From NCBI GenBank assembly GCA_963789215.1, contig CAWBJY010000012.1:1-64000 (forward strand): a stretch of DNA of 64,000 bases. Reading direction: 5' to 3'. The position numbers were made by a program, and so were the translations under genes. This DNA comes from Phormidesmis sp963789215 (lineage in GTDB: Bacteria; Cyanobacteriota; Cyanobacteriia; Phormidesmidales; Phormidesmidaceae). Positions 41,881-50,896 of the stretch are shown here, in pieces (position 1 is the first letter of the stretch; every line of letters begins with the position of its first letter). The notes below the pieces were generated by a model. It made no database searches and was not told the origin of the DNA. It saw nothing but the letters and a program-made list of their open reading frames with translations.

Positions 41881-42291
41881 ATGAAACAAGAAACGAGATA
41901 CATCAATACTGACCTTGACCTAAAGTCAAAGACTCCATTTGATACGCTTCACCTAGAGCTTGCGAAAAGGTGCTGCATTCTTCATTACTTGAATGATGAC
42001 CCAGGAGAGTGGTTTCTAAGGCTAGAATCATTAGAAGAGGAAACTTTTACGGCAGCTGAACACAATATCCGATCTATTGTGAATGTTCTTAGCTCTCTTT
42101 CAGCTGTGGCCAAGGCTGAGCTTTCTACCTGTTATCTTCGCGACTTCAATATGGGCTTTTACTGTGGGGATACTTTGGCCTACTCGCATGAACTCCCGGC
42201 CTCCATTGTTCAAGCTGTTGCGATCGCAGGCTGCTCTATCTCACTTACCCTCTATCCCATGCGCGATCCTGATGGGACACCGAAAGCATAG
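41881..42291 (+). CDS. Hypothetical protein, 136 residues
   Basis: The frame is complete with a good ATG, and a base pattern consistent with coding. The protein begins MKQETRYINTDLDLKSKTPF and has four Cys, an acidic middle (ESLEEETFTAAEHN), helical SIVNVLSSLSAVAKAEL and a final strand AGCSISLTLYP. It is soluble, has no signal peptide, and I recognise no family. It sits between two envelope-protein genes on the same strand. Confidence 0.55.
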   Translation: MKQETRYINTDLDLKSKTPFDTLHLELAKRCCILHYLNDDPGEWFLRLESLEEETFTAAEHNIRSIVNVLSSLSAVAKAELSTCYLRDFNMGFYCGDTLAYSHELPASIVQAVAIAGCSISLTLYPMRDPDGTPKA

Positions 42292-42407
42292 GCAGTTATT
42301 GTGAGAATTTTTGAAGACAGAGCCGCGAACAACATCTCATGTATCTCAATCTTGTTCATGCACATTTTACGACTGTATCATTTTACGACTGTATAAGGAG
42401 ACCTATT

Positions 42408-43515
42408 TTGCCTTGCTCTAACCGTCTGCTAAAGCTTGCCAGTCTGCTGTTGTTAAGCTGTCTTTTCAATACCCCGGTATCCCCTAGCTTTGCCGCAGAC
42501 AGGTCAGACCCTATGACGCCTCAGCAACTCGCTGATGTCTATGGTCTGCGGAGATCGTCAGAGGGCGATGGGATTAGCGAATCTAAGCCGATAAGCCAAG
42601 CCGACTTTCTACGCTCAGCCGATGCCTTTTTCAGCCAAACCGGTCGGGCGATCGCCGCAGAGTCTCCCCCAGTTGGAGCAAATACGGCCATGCACAGTGT
42701 CGCGATTCCTTATTTCTGGAGCTCAAGTAGACAGCCTACAGACAGAAACAGATCGGCTTATTGTTGAGGCAACCCGCAGAGGCCAACGCCCCCAGCCGCA
42801 ACAGGCTCACTCCATCAGACGCGGTGGCCATCTGCTGCGAGCCCATAGCAAAGAATCCTTGAGTAAGCCCTATGCGCTCAGGGCAAAACAGCTGACGCCT
42901 GCGGCTCCTGTAGAAGACTATGATTCGGCCCTAGATCAGTTGAGCAGCTTTGGCATCGACTTGAGACAGCCCGATGGCAGCTTCGCACCGGATCAGCTAT
43001 TGACCCAAGGCGACTACCTCCGCCACCTACGACAGCTAGATGTGACTCTGATCGAAGTGACTTACGGCTTATCTGCTGACATTGAATCTATGGTTACCGT
43101 TGATGTGGCTCAGTCTCAAGGGCCAAGAACTATTTCAGCGTCGAATGACCGGCTCACTAATGTCTTAGATCAGATAGCTCAGGTAAAAGCTCTCATGTAC
43201 AGATTGCAGAGCTTGACGGGTAACGCTTCTGTCCAAGGGTCGCTCAAAGCTGACTGGAAAGCGGCAGCCGGTAGCTCTTTATTCAAGACTTTGCAGCTAG
43301 CTCAAGTAGATAGTGCTACTAATGAAGAAACGTTGGTTACGCAGGGAGAATTTGCGCTGTATATGACGCAGAAGCTCAATCAGCTACCGAATGAAGAAGT
43401 CTCGTTCATCACGCGTGAACGAATGCAGTCTCAAGCAACAGATTATGCCACGCTACAGGGGCAGTTGGCGCTCATGATAGAGGATCTAGAAAACGCGATC
43501 GCTCAGCTCAACTAG
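42408..43515 (+). pseudogene. Exported protein with S-layer-like repeats, one frameshift
   Basis: TTG at 42408 follows AAGGAG by seven bases and opens a signal peptide (LLKLASLLLLSCLFNTPVSP, cleavage after FAA). Mature sequence has a repeated module, roughly 'LADVYGL..DG...pisQADFL', seen again as FGIDLRQPDGSFAPDQLLTQ and TLQLAQVDSA..TLVTQGEF, resembling S-layer homology-like repeats. The first frame ends at 42767, while protein-like sequence continues in the next frame from about 42720 (QVDSLQTETDRLIVEA) to 43515. One indel near 42700-42740 would restore a single 368-residue protein. Confidence 0.65.
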
Positions 43516-43558
43516 TCGTTAAATTGAGTTGTTAAATTCAACCAAACTAACTAAATCT

Positions 43559-43611
43559 ACCTGTCGCCGCCACTTTGTGGTGCCCTATGCGTTTATCAGC
43601 CTGAATGCGAG
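43559..43611 (+). mobile_element. Short fragment of the IS4-like transposase
   Basis: Closely matches 9385-9437 with four changes. It encodes the segment RRHFVVPYAFISLNA of the same transposase. Nothing else of the element remains around it; it lies in the gap before the serine dehydratase gene. Confidence 0.8.
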
Positions 43612-43732
43612 CAGCCTGCAGGCTGATGCTGGCTAGAGACGGTAGAGCAACAAGCGATACCACACTCAGCACTCGGGTGGCAGTAGGATGTTTTGGTCAT
43701 TCTCTCGGCGCTATAGTCGTCGATAAATTGCT

Positions 43733-45109
43733 ATGACTACTAGCGTCTTCGACATCTTCAAAATTGGTATCGGCCCTTCTAGCTCACATACCGTTGGCCC
43801 TATGAAAGCGGCCCTGAAGTTTATTCAGTCGCTAGCTGCACAAAATCTTTTAAGCCAGATTAGTCGTATCCAAATTGATCTGTATGGATCGCTAGGTGCG
43901 ACAGGACGAGGGCATGGGAGCGATCGCGCAATTCTTCTCGGTCTAGAAGGCGACGCTCCCGACCGGGTGAATATCGATCTTATAGAAGGGCATCTACAGC
44001 GGATTCAATCTACCCAGGCGCTCTGGCTACTGCGGCAGCAGGCAATTCCGTTTGATCTAAAACGCGATCTGCGCTTTCACTGGAAGCCGCTACCCTTTCA
44101 TCCTAATGGGATGGTGTTCAATGCGTTTAGCCAGTCTGGTGAATCCCTTCAGGCGCGGACTTACTATTCGGTCGGCGGCGGCTTTGTGGTCGATGAAGCC
44201 GCCATCAGCATTGACCAACTTCAGCTACACACGTCTCCTATCCCTTATCCCTTTAAAGACTGCGCCGATTTGCTGATGTTTTGCCAGCAAGAGAGTCTCT
44301 CTATCAGTCAATTAATGATGGAAAACGAGAAAGTATGGCGAACGGAAGCCGATATTCGCTCAGATTTGCTGCAGTTGTGGCAGGTGATGCAGGCGTGCGT
44401 AGAGCGGGGCTGCATGACTGAAGGCATTCTCCCTGGCGGGCTGAAGGTAAATCGCCGCGCAGCAAAACTTCGCCGCGCGCTTAACCAGCGGCTGCAAGCT
44501 GCCTCTATTGATCCGCTCGATACGTTGGATTGGGTAAATCTTTATGCGCTGGCGGTGAATGAAGAGAACGCAGCCGGTGGGCGAATCGTCACCGCGCCTA
44601 CTAACGGCGCTGCTGGCATTATTCCGGCAGTGCTGCACTATTACAGTCGGTTTTGCCCGGAAGCAAATGACGAGGGAGTCGTACGGTTTTTGCTCGTCGC
44701 AGGTGCGATCGCGATTCTCTACAAACAAAACGCCTCTATTTCCGGTGCGGATGTAGGCTGCCAGGGAGAGGTTGGCGTCGCCTGCTCTATGGCAGCGGGC
44801 GCACTCACTGAAGTTCTCGGCGGCACCTCAGCTCAGGTAGAAAACGCCGCCGAAATTGGCATGGAACATAATCTTGGACTAACCTGCGATCCGGTTGGTG
44901 GGCTAGTCCAAGTTCCCTGCATTGAGCGAAACGCGATGGGGGCGATTAAAGCTATTAACGCAGCGCGGATGGCGCTTCGCGGAGACGGGCAGCATTGCGT
45001 TCACCTGGATCTTGTGATCAAAACCATGCGAGAGACCGGCGCAGACATGCATGAAAAGTACAAAGAAACGTCTAGAGGCGGGCTCGCTGTAAATGTGATT
45101 GAATGCTGA
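43733..45109 (+). CDS. sdaA: L-serine ammonia-lyase (iron-sulfur dependent)
   Basis: A 458-residue single-chain serine dehydratase that converts L-serine to pyruvate and ammonia. The N-terminal beta domain starts FDIFKIGIGPSSSHTVGPMK, the family hallmark. The catalytic part has cluster Cys in ADVGCQGEVGVACSMAAGAL and TCDPVGGLVQVPCIERNAMG, and ends KYKETSRGGLAVNVIEC. It is full length with no frame damage and stands alone on this strand. It uses a 4Fe-4S cluster, so its activity should be oxygen-sensitive. Confidence 0.96.
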   Translation: MTTSVFDIFKIGIGPSSSHTVGPMKAALKFIQSLAAQNLLSQISRIQIDLYGSLGATGRGHGSDRAILLGLEGDAPDRVNIDLIEGHLQRIQSTQALWLLRQQAIPFDLKRDLRFHWKPLPFHPNGMVFNAFSQSGESLQARTYYSVGGGFVVDEAAISIDQLQLHTSPIPYPFKDCADLLMFCQQESLSISQLMMENEKVWRTEADIRSDLLQLWQVMQACVERGCMTEGILPGGLKVNRRAAKLRRALNQRLQAASIDPLDTLDWVNLYALAVNEENAAGGRIVTAPTNGAAGIIPAVLHYYSRFCPEANDEGVVRFLLVAGAIAILYKQNASISGADVGCQGEVGVACSMAAGALTEVLGGTSAQVENAAEIGMEHNLGLTCDPVGGLVQVPCIERNAMGAIKAINAARMALRGDGQHCVHLDLVIKTMRETGADMHEKYKETSRGGLAVNVIEC

Positions 45110-45159
45110 GTAGCTCTATACACAAACAGCTAGATACACGAACAGCTAGATACATAAAC

Positions 45160-45383
45160 AGCCAGCAATATAGATCCGCAACAGATAGTAGATCCACAAC
45201 AGATAGTCGGCGCTGTTCATCTTGGAGCCGAAGCCGTTGTCGGGAAGGAACCAATAGGTATCGCCATTGCCCCTAGGGAAAATTGCACGGCGCTAAAACC
45301 TTAGAGATGTCAGCGGGGAGAGAAGCGCAGCCGTCTAGCTGAGCCTTGATTTGGGCGGGCTGACTGGTATCAAAACTTTTCAT
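45160..45383 (-). pseudogene. N-terminal remnant of a second phytase-like gene
   Basis: Reading leftward from ATG 45383: MKSFDTSQPAQIKAQL, then CASLPAD, and after a frame change RGNGDTYWFLPDNGFGSKMN and SADYLL. This matches the first 110 residues of the protein encoded at 33765-36515 (ASLPAD, GNGSAYWFLSDNGFGSKANS). The segment that should follow ASLPADTFAEGPPTGEG is missing here and occurs instead at 46338-46400. Confidence 0.8.
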
Positions 45384-45778
45384 AAGTCATAAAAATTCCT
45401 TCAATTTGCTTCGATGCGCAAAAAGCGGCAGGCAGCAGGCTGTTACTTTTGCCCTGGGCTTTCACCTCTGCCATCACTCTTTTTCTAGAAAGTCAAATGG
45501 ATTTAAGATGAAAAATAATTTCTCTGAGCTTTCCAATAGGAACAATCCCGTCCGCAGGTTAAGAGAATACTATCGTCTCTTTAAGCAAAAGCACTTGTTA
45601 CCGGCTGTCCGTTGTGGGTGATGCGATCGCATCCTCGGATAATCGGGGCAGGGCACTGCTTTTGATTTCCTGTGAATCCGTTCTAAAAAACTTTAACTAT
45701 TTCTTATCTCTAATTTAGTATGTTCGCAATGCGCACAGTGTAACTATTCTTCAGAGTCGTTAGAAAAGGAACTCTGAT
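45384..45778. other. Gap without a supported gene
   Basis: A 71-codon plus-strand frame (45406-45621) has no recognisable features and mixed composition. I see no promoter, terminator or repeat I would defend. Confidence 0.4.
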
Positions 45779-46309
45779 TTGTTTTTTATTACTGGAATTT
45801 TAGAGGCCGTCTCTGCATTTTGGCTGTTGCTTTTTTTAGGAGATTTCGCATCCACCTTTATCTATCATGTGCCTGAACATGCGTTTGGCCGCCTTCACTG
45901 CCGAATACATCATGAAAAGAAGCAAACTTTCCAGCACTATGCTGTGCTCTCTAAGCATCCGTTGGTGATGTTAGATGGATTGTTGGGGGCACTCCCATAC
46001 ATTCTGATTGCAGTTGTGCTATGGCCGCTCTCTCCAACAGGCACAGTGATTGGTCTGCTATTTGGAGAGTTCCATGTGGTGTGGCGGCACACGACTAAAA
46101 TGGGCTGGAGCACCCCGACGTGGGCGGCGAGCCTATGTCGGGCGTTGTTTGTGGTGACGCCTGAGGAGCATTGGCGGCATCACGAAAATGGCGCGATCGC
46201 ATTTGGTGACATCTTCACCTTTTTCAACAAACCTGCTAAGCGATGGCTACAGATGCTGACTGAACAAAAAAGACAGCTTAGATGCTACAACAACACTCAA
46301 AACAGATAG
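45779..46309 (+). CDS. Fatty acid hydroxylase / sterol desaturase superfamily membrane protein
   Basis: A 176-residue integral membrane protein starting at TTG 45779 (AAGGAA lies eight bases upstream). It has about three hydrophobic spans (ILEAVSAFWLLLFLGDFAST; LDGLLGALPYILIAVVLWPL; TVIGLLFGEFHVV). It carries the histidine boxes of di-iron membrane oxygenases: HVPEHAFGRLH, RIHHEKKQTFQH, FHVVWRH and EEHWRHHE. Members hydroxylate or desaturate lipids, sterols or carotenoids. It is shorter than most (about 200-280), and the substrate is unknown. Confidence 0.8.
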   Translation: MFFITGILEAVSAFWLLLFLGDFASTFIYHVPEHAFGRLHCRIHHEKKQTFQHYAVLSKHPLVMLDGLLGALPYILIAVVLWPLSPTGTVIGLLFGEFHVVWRHTTKMGWSTPTWAASLCRALFVVTPEEHWRHHENGAIAFGDIFTFFNKPAKRWLQMLTEQKRQLRCYNNTQNR

Positions 46310-46337
46310 CATACCGGTTAGACAGGATACGCTGCAT

Positions 46338-46400
46338 TCAAAGTGGCCAGTGCAACCGTTGGCGTCAATGCCTTCTCCGGTAGGTGGCCCTGCTGAAAAG
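46338..46400 (-). pseudogene. Second fragment of the phytase-like remnant
   Basis: The leftward frame reads FSAGPPTGEGIDANGCTGHFE, against FAEGPPTGEGIDANGRTGPFA in the intact gene at 33765-36515. It is the piece missing from the remnant at 45160-45383 and sits nearly 1 kb away from it. Confidence 0.75.
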
Positions 46401-46432
46401 TGTTGATGCCAAGGGCGCTTACTTTGGGGTCG

Positions 46433-47611
46433 TTAATTGACAGGTTCGCTACGTGAAGTGGAGCCCGTGCCCTTATCCACCCAAAAGTAAGTTTGGCCGT
46501 TGCGGAACGCGCTGTTAGCCATATAAAGTCCTAGAAGATGGAAGCAAGCGCGAACCACTGCGACAGGCAATAGTGCTAATCCACCGCGCCCGACCCCTTC
46601 AAAAGCGGCTCGTAAAGGCCACGTGTAGTACATGTTGGGCAGCAGCTTCCAAAACAGCTTTTGCTTGCGCAGCGTGGTGGCTAAAAGCTGACCTAACCAT
46701 CCATTATCTTTAACATCTTTTTCCCTAACTGAGTTAGATAGTTCAGCGATGCCTCTTTGAGCAGCAGGAAGCTCAGCGTATATCCAGTTCGTGAGCAATT
46801 CTTGGAGCACATGGGCCATCGCTTGACGTTTTTGATTAGCCAGGATGTCACGAAATTCTATATAGGGGTCGAATATGTACGTTGCGCTTTCTACCTTAAC
46901 AATAGTGTCTCTATCAGGGGGATCTAGCGGCTTACTAAAAAAGTGAGAATGAGCCAACAGCGAGAGATACATATCGTCTACTATTAGCTCCTGCGGAAAG
47001 TAAATGGCTTTTGCAATGCGCCTGCGGACACAATACAGTTGACCGGGAACCCAGTTTGGGTTTTTGGGCGTGCCGACATCATGGAGTGCCGATCCTTGAA
47101 CCGATAGGCTAGTTTGGATATTTCGCTGCTCGTCGAGCTGTCCGCGTTTGATTCCAACTGGAATTGAAAACCACGCTTTTGGATGGGCCTGTAAGGTTTT
47201 GTATAGGTTTGTGAGCGACGAGGCTGAGTCAATCGTTATATCAGCATCTAGAACGATCAGAAACTCAGTCTTAGAAGGTGCCGCTGTCTGGAAAAGGTAA
47301 TTGAGCGCGTTCAGCTTACCGGCTTGCTCAAGCTCGACGACTTCGTAGGATATCGCGGCACTAGCAGGATGGCTATGAGCTGCCCTAGCTAAAACTTCTC
47401 TAGCAACAGCGGCTGTATTATCTGTGCATCCGTTGCATACGCATACGATCTGGCAAAACTGATTTTGGCTTTTCAAGTCAGCAAAGAGAGTCTGTTCGAG
47501 CAGCGATTCGATGGTCTCTCGGATGTTTTTCTCTTCATTCCAAGCAGCGATTCCGACTGTGACCAATGCAGTTTTAGAATGGGCCTCGATCGTTGGATTA
47601 CGGCTTGCCAT
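46433..47611 (-). CDS. Glycosyltransferase family 2
   Basis: A GT-A fold glycosyltransferase of about 392 residues from the ATG at 47611 (MASRNPTIEAHSK). The start VTVGIAAWNEEKNIRETIES and the nucleotide-sugar motif FLIVLDADITID (DxD-like) are typical; GQLYCVRRRI and LIVDDMYLSLLAH lie in the acceptor half, where VDDMY is the late DD motif. The C-terminal region has hydrophobic stretches (GLALLPVAVVRACFHLLGLY), so it may be membrane-associated. It probably builds an exopolysaccharide or glycolipid, but neighbours give no clue to the sugar. Confidence 0.85.
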   Translation of the reverse strand: MASRNPTIEAHSKTALVTVGIAAWNEEKNIRETIESLLEQTLFADLKSQNQFCQIVCVCNGCTDNTAAVAREVLARAAHSHPASAAISYEVVELEQAGKLNALNYLFQTAAPSKTEFLIVLDADITIDSASSLTNLYKTLQAHPKAWFSIPVGIKRGQLDEQRNIQTSLSVQGSALHDVGTPKNPNWVPGQLYCVRRRIAKAIYFPQELIVDDMYLSLLAHSHFFSKPLDPPDRDTIVKVESATYIFDPYIEFRDILANQKRQAMAHVLQELLTNWIYAELPAAQRGIAELSNSVREKDVKDNGWLGQLLATTLRKQKLFWKLLPNMYYTWPLRAAFEGVGRGGLALLPVAVVRACFHLLGLYMANSAFRNGQTYFWVDKGTGSTSRSEPVN

Positions 47612-47629
47612 TTTGATAATTTCTCTCAA

Positions 47630-48016
47630 TGTGTTTATTTCGACGCTAGTAGGGTCGGTGCAAGCTCGTTGGGGTTAGCACCTTAATTCAAATGAGATAT
47701 CGCATGGCCAATATCCTATTTGAATACGCAAAGACAAGTCAGACTAAAATTTTAAGACTTAATTTCTGCTCTTTTGTGCCCTACATTTGTGATTGCGACT
47801 CCTTATTGGCGCAGAAATTGGTTTGGCGCAGAAATTGGCGTAGAAAACTTTAAATCAATCTCGCTCTGAGATTGAAATGCCTGCAATCTTTGAGAACGAA
47901 AAGTACGTGGGCACCGACTAGCTCTTGCTCAAAATGCGGATTGCTATTTGAGTGGAAGATAGCCAGTTAACCGTGCACTCAAAAGGTTAGAAAAGGGTTC
48001 AGCTAAACCGATACAA
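47630..48016. other. Intergenic gap, nothing recognised
   Basis: Divergent promoters of the glycosyltransferase and the kinase gene must lie here, but I see no convincing boxes, repeats or small gene. Confidence 0.4.
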
Positions 48017-49141
48017 TTGTTCGATAGCGTTACGCCGGTGAATTTTTTGTCGCCTACTGTTTTACTCGATCTCGAACAGCTTCGAGTCCGATTAGCTGAC
48101 GAGTTAGCCCGTTCACCAGCGCCAATTCTACCTAATAACAGCAGACTTACCCTTTTGGCCCATGGAGAGGCTAATGCTATTTTTCGCTGGGGAGATAATC
48201 GGTTAGTGCGCGTTGCTGTCAATACGCCTAATCAGCGATTTGGGGGAGATTTTGGCCGTCTGACTAAGCTAGAAGCAACCGTTCTAAAGTATTTGAAAGG
48301 AACGGGCATCGGTCACGATTTGCTATGGGCGCAGACCACACCTCCAGATGATTTTCCTTATACCTATCTGGTGACTAACTACCTTGAGGGCCAGCCATTA
48401 GACTACAGTCATCCACATCTTCAGCGCTGCGCACAGACGCTCGCTCGCCTGCATCGGTTACCGTTAGAGGCGCGTTATCAAAATGTGGAGGCTCTCTCAC
48501 CGCCAGTGCAAAAAATCTCGCAGCCGCTGACCCTATTTTTTGAGGAATCGCAGCGCTATGCGCAACCCTATTTGGATTCGCCCGAGGCCGATCCGGCGAT
48601 TATTGACATGCTGCAAGCGGTGCTGGCAAAAGCCAAGACAAAGCTAGCGGCTGAGCAACAGCTATTGGCCCATCCTCACATTTGCCTGGTGCATAGCGAT
48701 CATACCTATGAGAATTGGGTGATTGACGATCGGCAGGCTTTTTTAATTGATTGGGAATGGGCTGAGCTTGGCTCACCCGCTGGAGATTTGGGTCATTTTT
48801 TATCGCCTGTGACGGTGCGCCGTTATCAGGACTATTCACTAACGGCGGCGGATCGGCAGTTTTTCTTAGCGGCGTACTATGATGCTTTGGACAATGCTGA
48901 GCTGGCTGAAAAGATGCGGATTCATTTTGCCGCCTTTGGGGCTTTTCCAGCAGTGCGATCGCTCTGTTGGACAGCGGGCTATTGGATAACGGCAAACCGC
49001 TGGTATACCGAAGAAACCGGCCCTAGCGCCACCGATCGATTAGCCCGATTAAGTAAGAGCCAGCAGCAGTTTCCTCAGCTATGGGCGGAAGTGATGTTGC
49101 TGCTAGAAGAGCAGCCAGCAGAACAGCCAGAAGAGGCTTGA
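48017..49141 (+). CDS. APH-family phosphotransferase (choline/thiamine-kinase-like)
   Basis: A 374-residue kinase-fold protein starting at TTG 48017. The glycine-loop region LTLLAHGEANAIFRW, the catalytic VHSDHTYENWVIDD (H-x-D and Asn) and the metal site FLIDWEWAELGSPAGDLGHF are present. Such enzymes phosphorylate choline, thiamine, homoserine or aminoglycosides. Its stop overlaps the start of an ABC permease by one base, so it belongs to that operon, suggesting that it phosphorylates the imported solute or a relative. A true antibiotic-resistance role is unlikely. Confidence 0.8.
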   Translation: MFDSVTPVNFLSPTVLLDLEQLRVRLADELARSPAPILPNNSRLTLLAHGEANAIFRWGDNRLVRVAVNTPNQRFGGDFGRLTKLEATVLKYLKGTGIGHDLLWAQTTPPDDFPYTYLVTNYLEGQPLDYSHPHLQRCAQTLARLHRLPLEARYQNVEALSPPVQKISQPLTLFFEESQRYAQPYLDSPEADPAIIDMLQAVLAKAKTKLAAEQQLLAHPHICLVHSDHTYENWVIDDRQAFLIDWEWAELGSPAGDLGHFLSPVTVRRYQDYSLTAADRQFFLAAYYDALDNAELAEKMRIHFAAFGAFPAVRSLCWTAGYWITANRWYTEETGPSATDRLARLSKSQQQFPQLWAEVMLLLEEQPAEQPEEA

Positions 49142-50073
49142 TGATGAGCGTAACGTCTACTAATCGATCTTTTTGGCATCGCGCTTGGCACCGAACAGCC
49201 CTCAGCCGGTACTGGCCGACTTACTTGCGGCTGCTGCCGGCGGTAGCAGTTGTGGCGGTGCTGTTTGGCGGTGGGTTACTGCTAGCATTTGGCCAAAGTA
49301 TTGGGCTAATCGGCATTACCAGCGACGGTGCCTTGTCGCTAGCGGCTTATCGACAGGTGCTGAGCAGCCGGTCTTTTTGGCAGTCGCTGAACCTCAGCTT
49401 ATACATTGCCATCGTCGCAACGACGCTTTCTACGGTGCTGAGTGTTGGCCTAGCGATGCTGCTTCAGCGGGCCGGTCGATGGGCTAGTTTTGCCTGTCAA
49501 CTCACTTTGCCGATTCCGCATTTAGTTGGAATTGCGGGCATTTTGCTGCTGCTTTCGCCCAGTGGGTTGATCTCACGGGTGCTATTGAGTCTGGGCGCGA
49601 TCGCATCCGACCAAGATTTTCCGCTGCTGGTGAACGACCGGCACAGCGTTGGCGTACTGATTCATTTTGTATGGAAAGAAGTGCCGTTTATGACGCTGAT
49701 TTTGCTGGCGGTGCTGAAGGGTATTCGGCCAGAGCTAGGTATGCAGGCTAGGGCGTTGGGGGCAAAGCCCTGGCAGTGCTTTTGGCATGTGACGCTGCCG
49801 CTGCTAAAGCCGGGGATTATATCGGCGAGTTTGATTGTGTTTGGCTTCGTCTTTGGATCGTTTGAGGTGCCCTTTTTGCTGGGTGCAACGGCGCCAAAAA
49901 CGCTGCCGGTTCTGGTTTATCAGGCGTTTACTGATGTGGACTTGAATCAGCGGACAGTCGCGATCGCCTTGGGCCTTATTCTCTCTTTCACCTCCCTCTC
50001 GCTAATTGCCATTTATCTCTGGCTAGGCTCTGGTAAACCCTTTCGTCGTGATATGGATAGAAGCGCCAAATGA
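49141..50073 (+). CDS. ABC transporter permease (YnjC/ThiP-like), first permease
   Basis: A 310-residue inner-membrane permease starting at ATG 49141 (MMSVTSTNRSFW). There are about six membrane segments (VAVVAVLFGGGLLLAFG; LNLSLYIAIVATTLSTVLSV; LVGIAGILLLLS and others). The coupling loop is AKPWQCFWHVTLPLLKPGI. It overlaps the next permease by four bases. It is the only undamaged membrane gene of a transporter otherwise broken by deletions, so it is probably inactive in practice. Confidence 0.85.
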   Translation: MMSVTSTNRSFWHRAWHRTALSRYWPTYLRLLPAVAVVAVLFGGGLLLAFGQSIGLIGITSDGALSLAAYRQVLSSRSFWQSLNLSLYIAIVATTLSTVLSVGLAMLLQRAGRWASFACQLTLPIPHLVGIAGILLLLSPSGLISRVLLSLGAIASDQDFPLLVNDRHSVGVLIHFVWKEVPFMTLILLAVLKGIRPELGMQARALGAKPWQCFWHVTLPLLKPGIISASLIVFGFVFGSFEVPFLLGATAPKTLPVLVYQAFTDVDLNQRTVAIALGLILSFTSLSLIAIYLWLGSGKPFRRDMDRSAK

Positions 50074-50552
50074 CTCGTAAAATCGCGCTATTGCTGATTA
50101 TCGGCGTACTTTTTCTGCCTTTTTTGCCGCTGCTGGTTTGGTCATTTGCCGAGGGCTGGTATTTTCCGCAGCTCGTGTCTCAATGGACATAGTGCTTAGC
50201 AGCGTCTATGCCAATTTTGATCTCAGACTATGAGATTCAGGCGCGATCGCTCGGAGCTTCATCCGTTCAAGTTCTCCAACAGATTACCTTACCGCTGATT
50301 GCGCCGGGTGTAGTGGTTGGTGCGCTGTTTGCCTTCTTAATCTCTTGGAATGAGTTTTTGCTTTCTTTCTTTGTCGGGAGCGGTCGCGTGTTTACGCTGC
50401 CCATGGTGCTGTTTACCTCTCTACAAAGCGGCAATACGGGGCTGACGGCAGCGATCGCCATTACCTCACTGCTACCCGCCCTCATTTTTCTGCTCTTTTC
50501 TAGTCGCGCACTCGACAACAATACGGCGATTGGAGGGCTTGGAAATGTCTAA
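50070..50552 (+). pseudogene. Second ABC permease with an internal deletion
   Basis: The frame starts at ATG 50070 (MTRKIALLLIIGVLFLPFLP, FAEGWYFPQL) and stops at 50190. Only 15 bases later, in another frame, the C-terminal third resumes: SDYEIQARSLGASSVQVLQQ with the coupling loop LPLIAPGVVVGALFAFLISW, to 50552. A normal protein would be about 260 residues; roughly 100 residues in the middle are missing. The join is clean, so this is a deletion rather than slow decay. Confidence 0.85.
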
Positions 50553-50896
50553 CAACGCCCGGAGCCAGACGGAGCAAGCTTACTTTTGCGTACAGCAGCT
50601 GACCAAAGTCTTCCGGGGTGTACCGGCGGTGCAAGATTTGTGGCTAGAGGTAAAAGCAGGCGAACGGCTAGCGCTGCTGGGCCCTTCTGGCTGTGGTAAA
50701 TCGACGATCTTGCAGATGATTGCCGGTGTGCTGCAGCCCGATGCTGGAAAAATTTTCCTAGAAGGGCGGCTGCTGAACTCGGTGCCACCCGAGCGGCGAG
50801 ATATGGCGCTAGTGCTGCAAAAAGGGCTGCTGTTTCCCCACCTGAGCGTCGGTGAAAATGTCGCTTTTGGGCTAAAAATGCGGCGGGTGAGTCGGC
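50545..50896 (+). pseudogene. ABC transporter ATPase, truncated
   Basis: From ATG 50545 the first 115 residues of an ATPase are intact: CVQQLTKVFRGVPAVQDLWL, Walker A LLGPSGCGKST, Q-loop LVLQKGLLFPHLSVGENVAF. After KMRRVSR (near 50890) the sequence switches to another gene, so signature motif, Walker B and C-terminus are gone. It overlaps the permease remnant by eight bases. Confidence 0.85.

Noticed and set aside
45406..45621. A 71-codon ORF before the desaturase-like gene
   Set aside because: No ribosome site, no recognisable motif, and composition does not suggest a gene.
47630..48016. Possible TPP riboswitch before the kinase/ABC genes
   Set aside because: A CTGAGA occurs, but the second conserved block and the pairing are absent.
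48017..49141. Aminoglycoside resistance gene
   Set aside because: The kinase fold is shared by many small-molecule kinases, and linkage to an ABC importer argues for a metabolic substrate.
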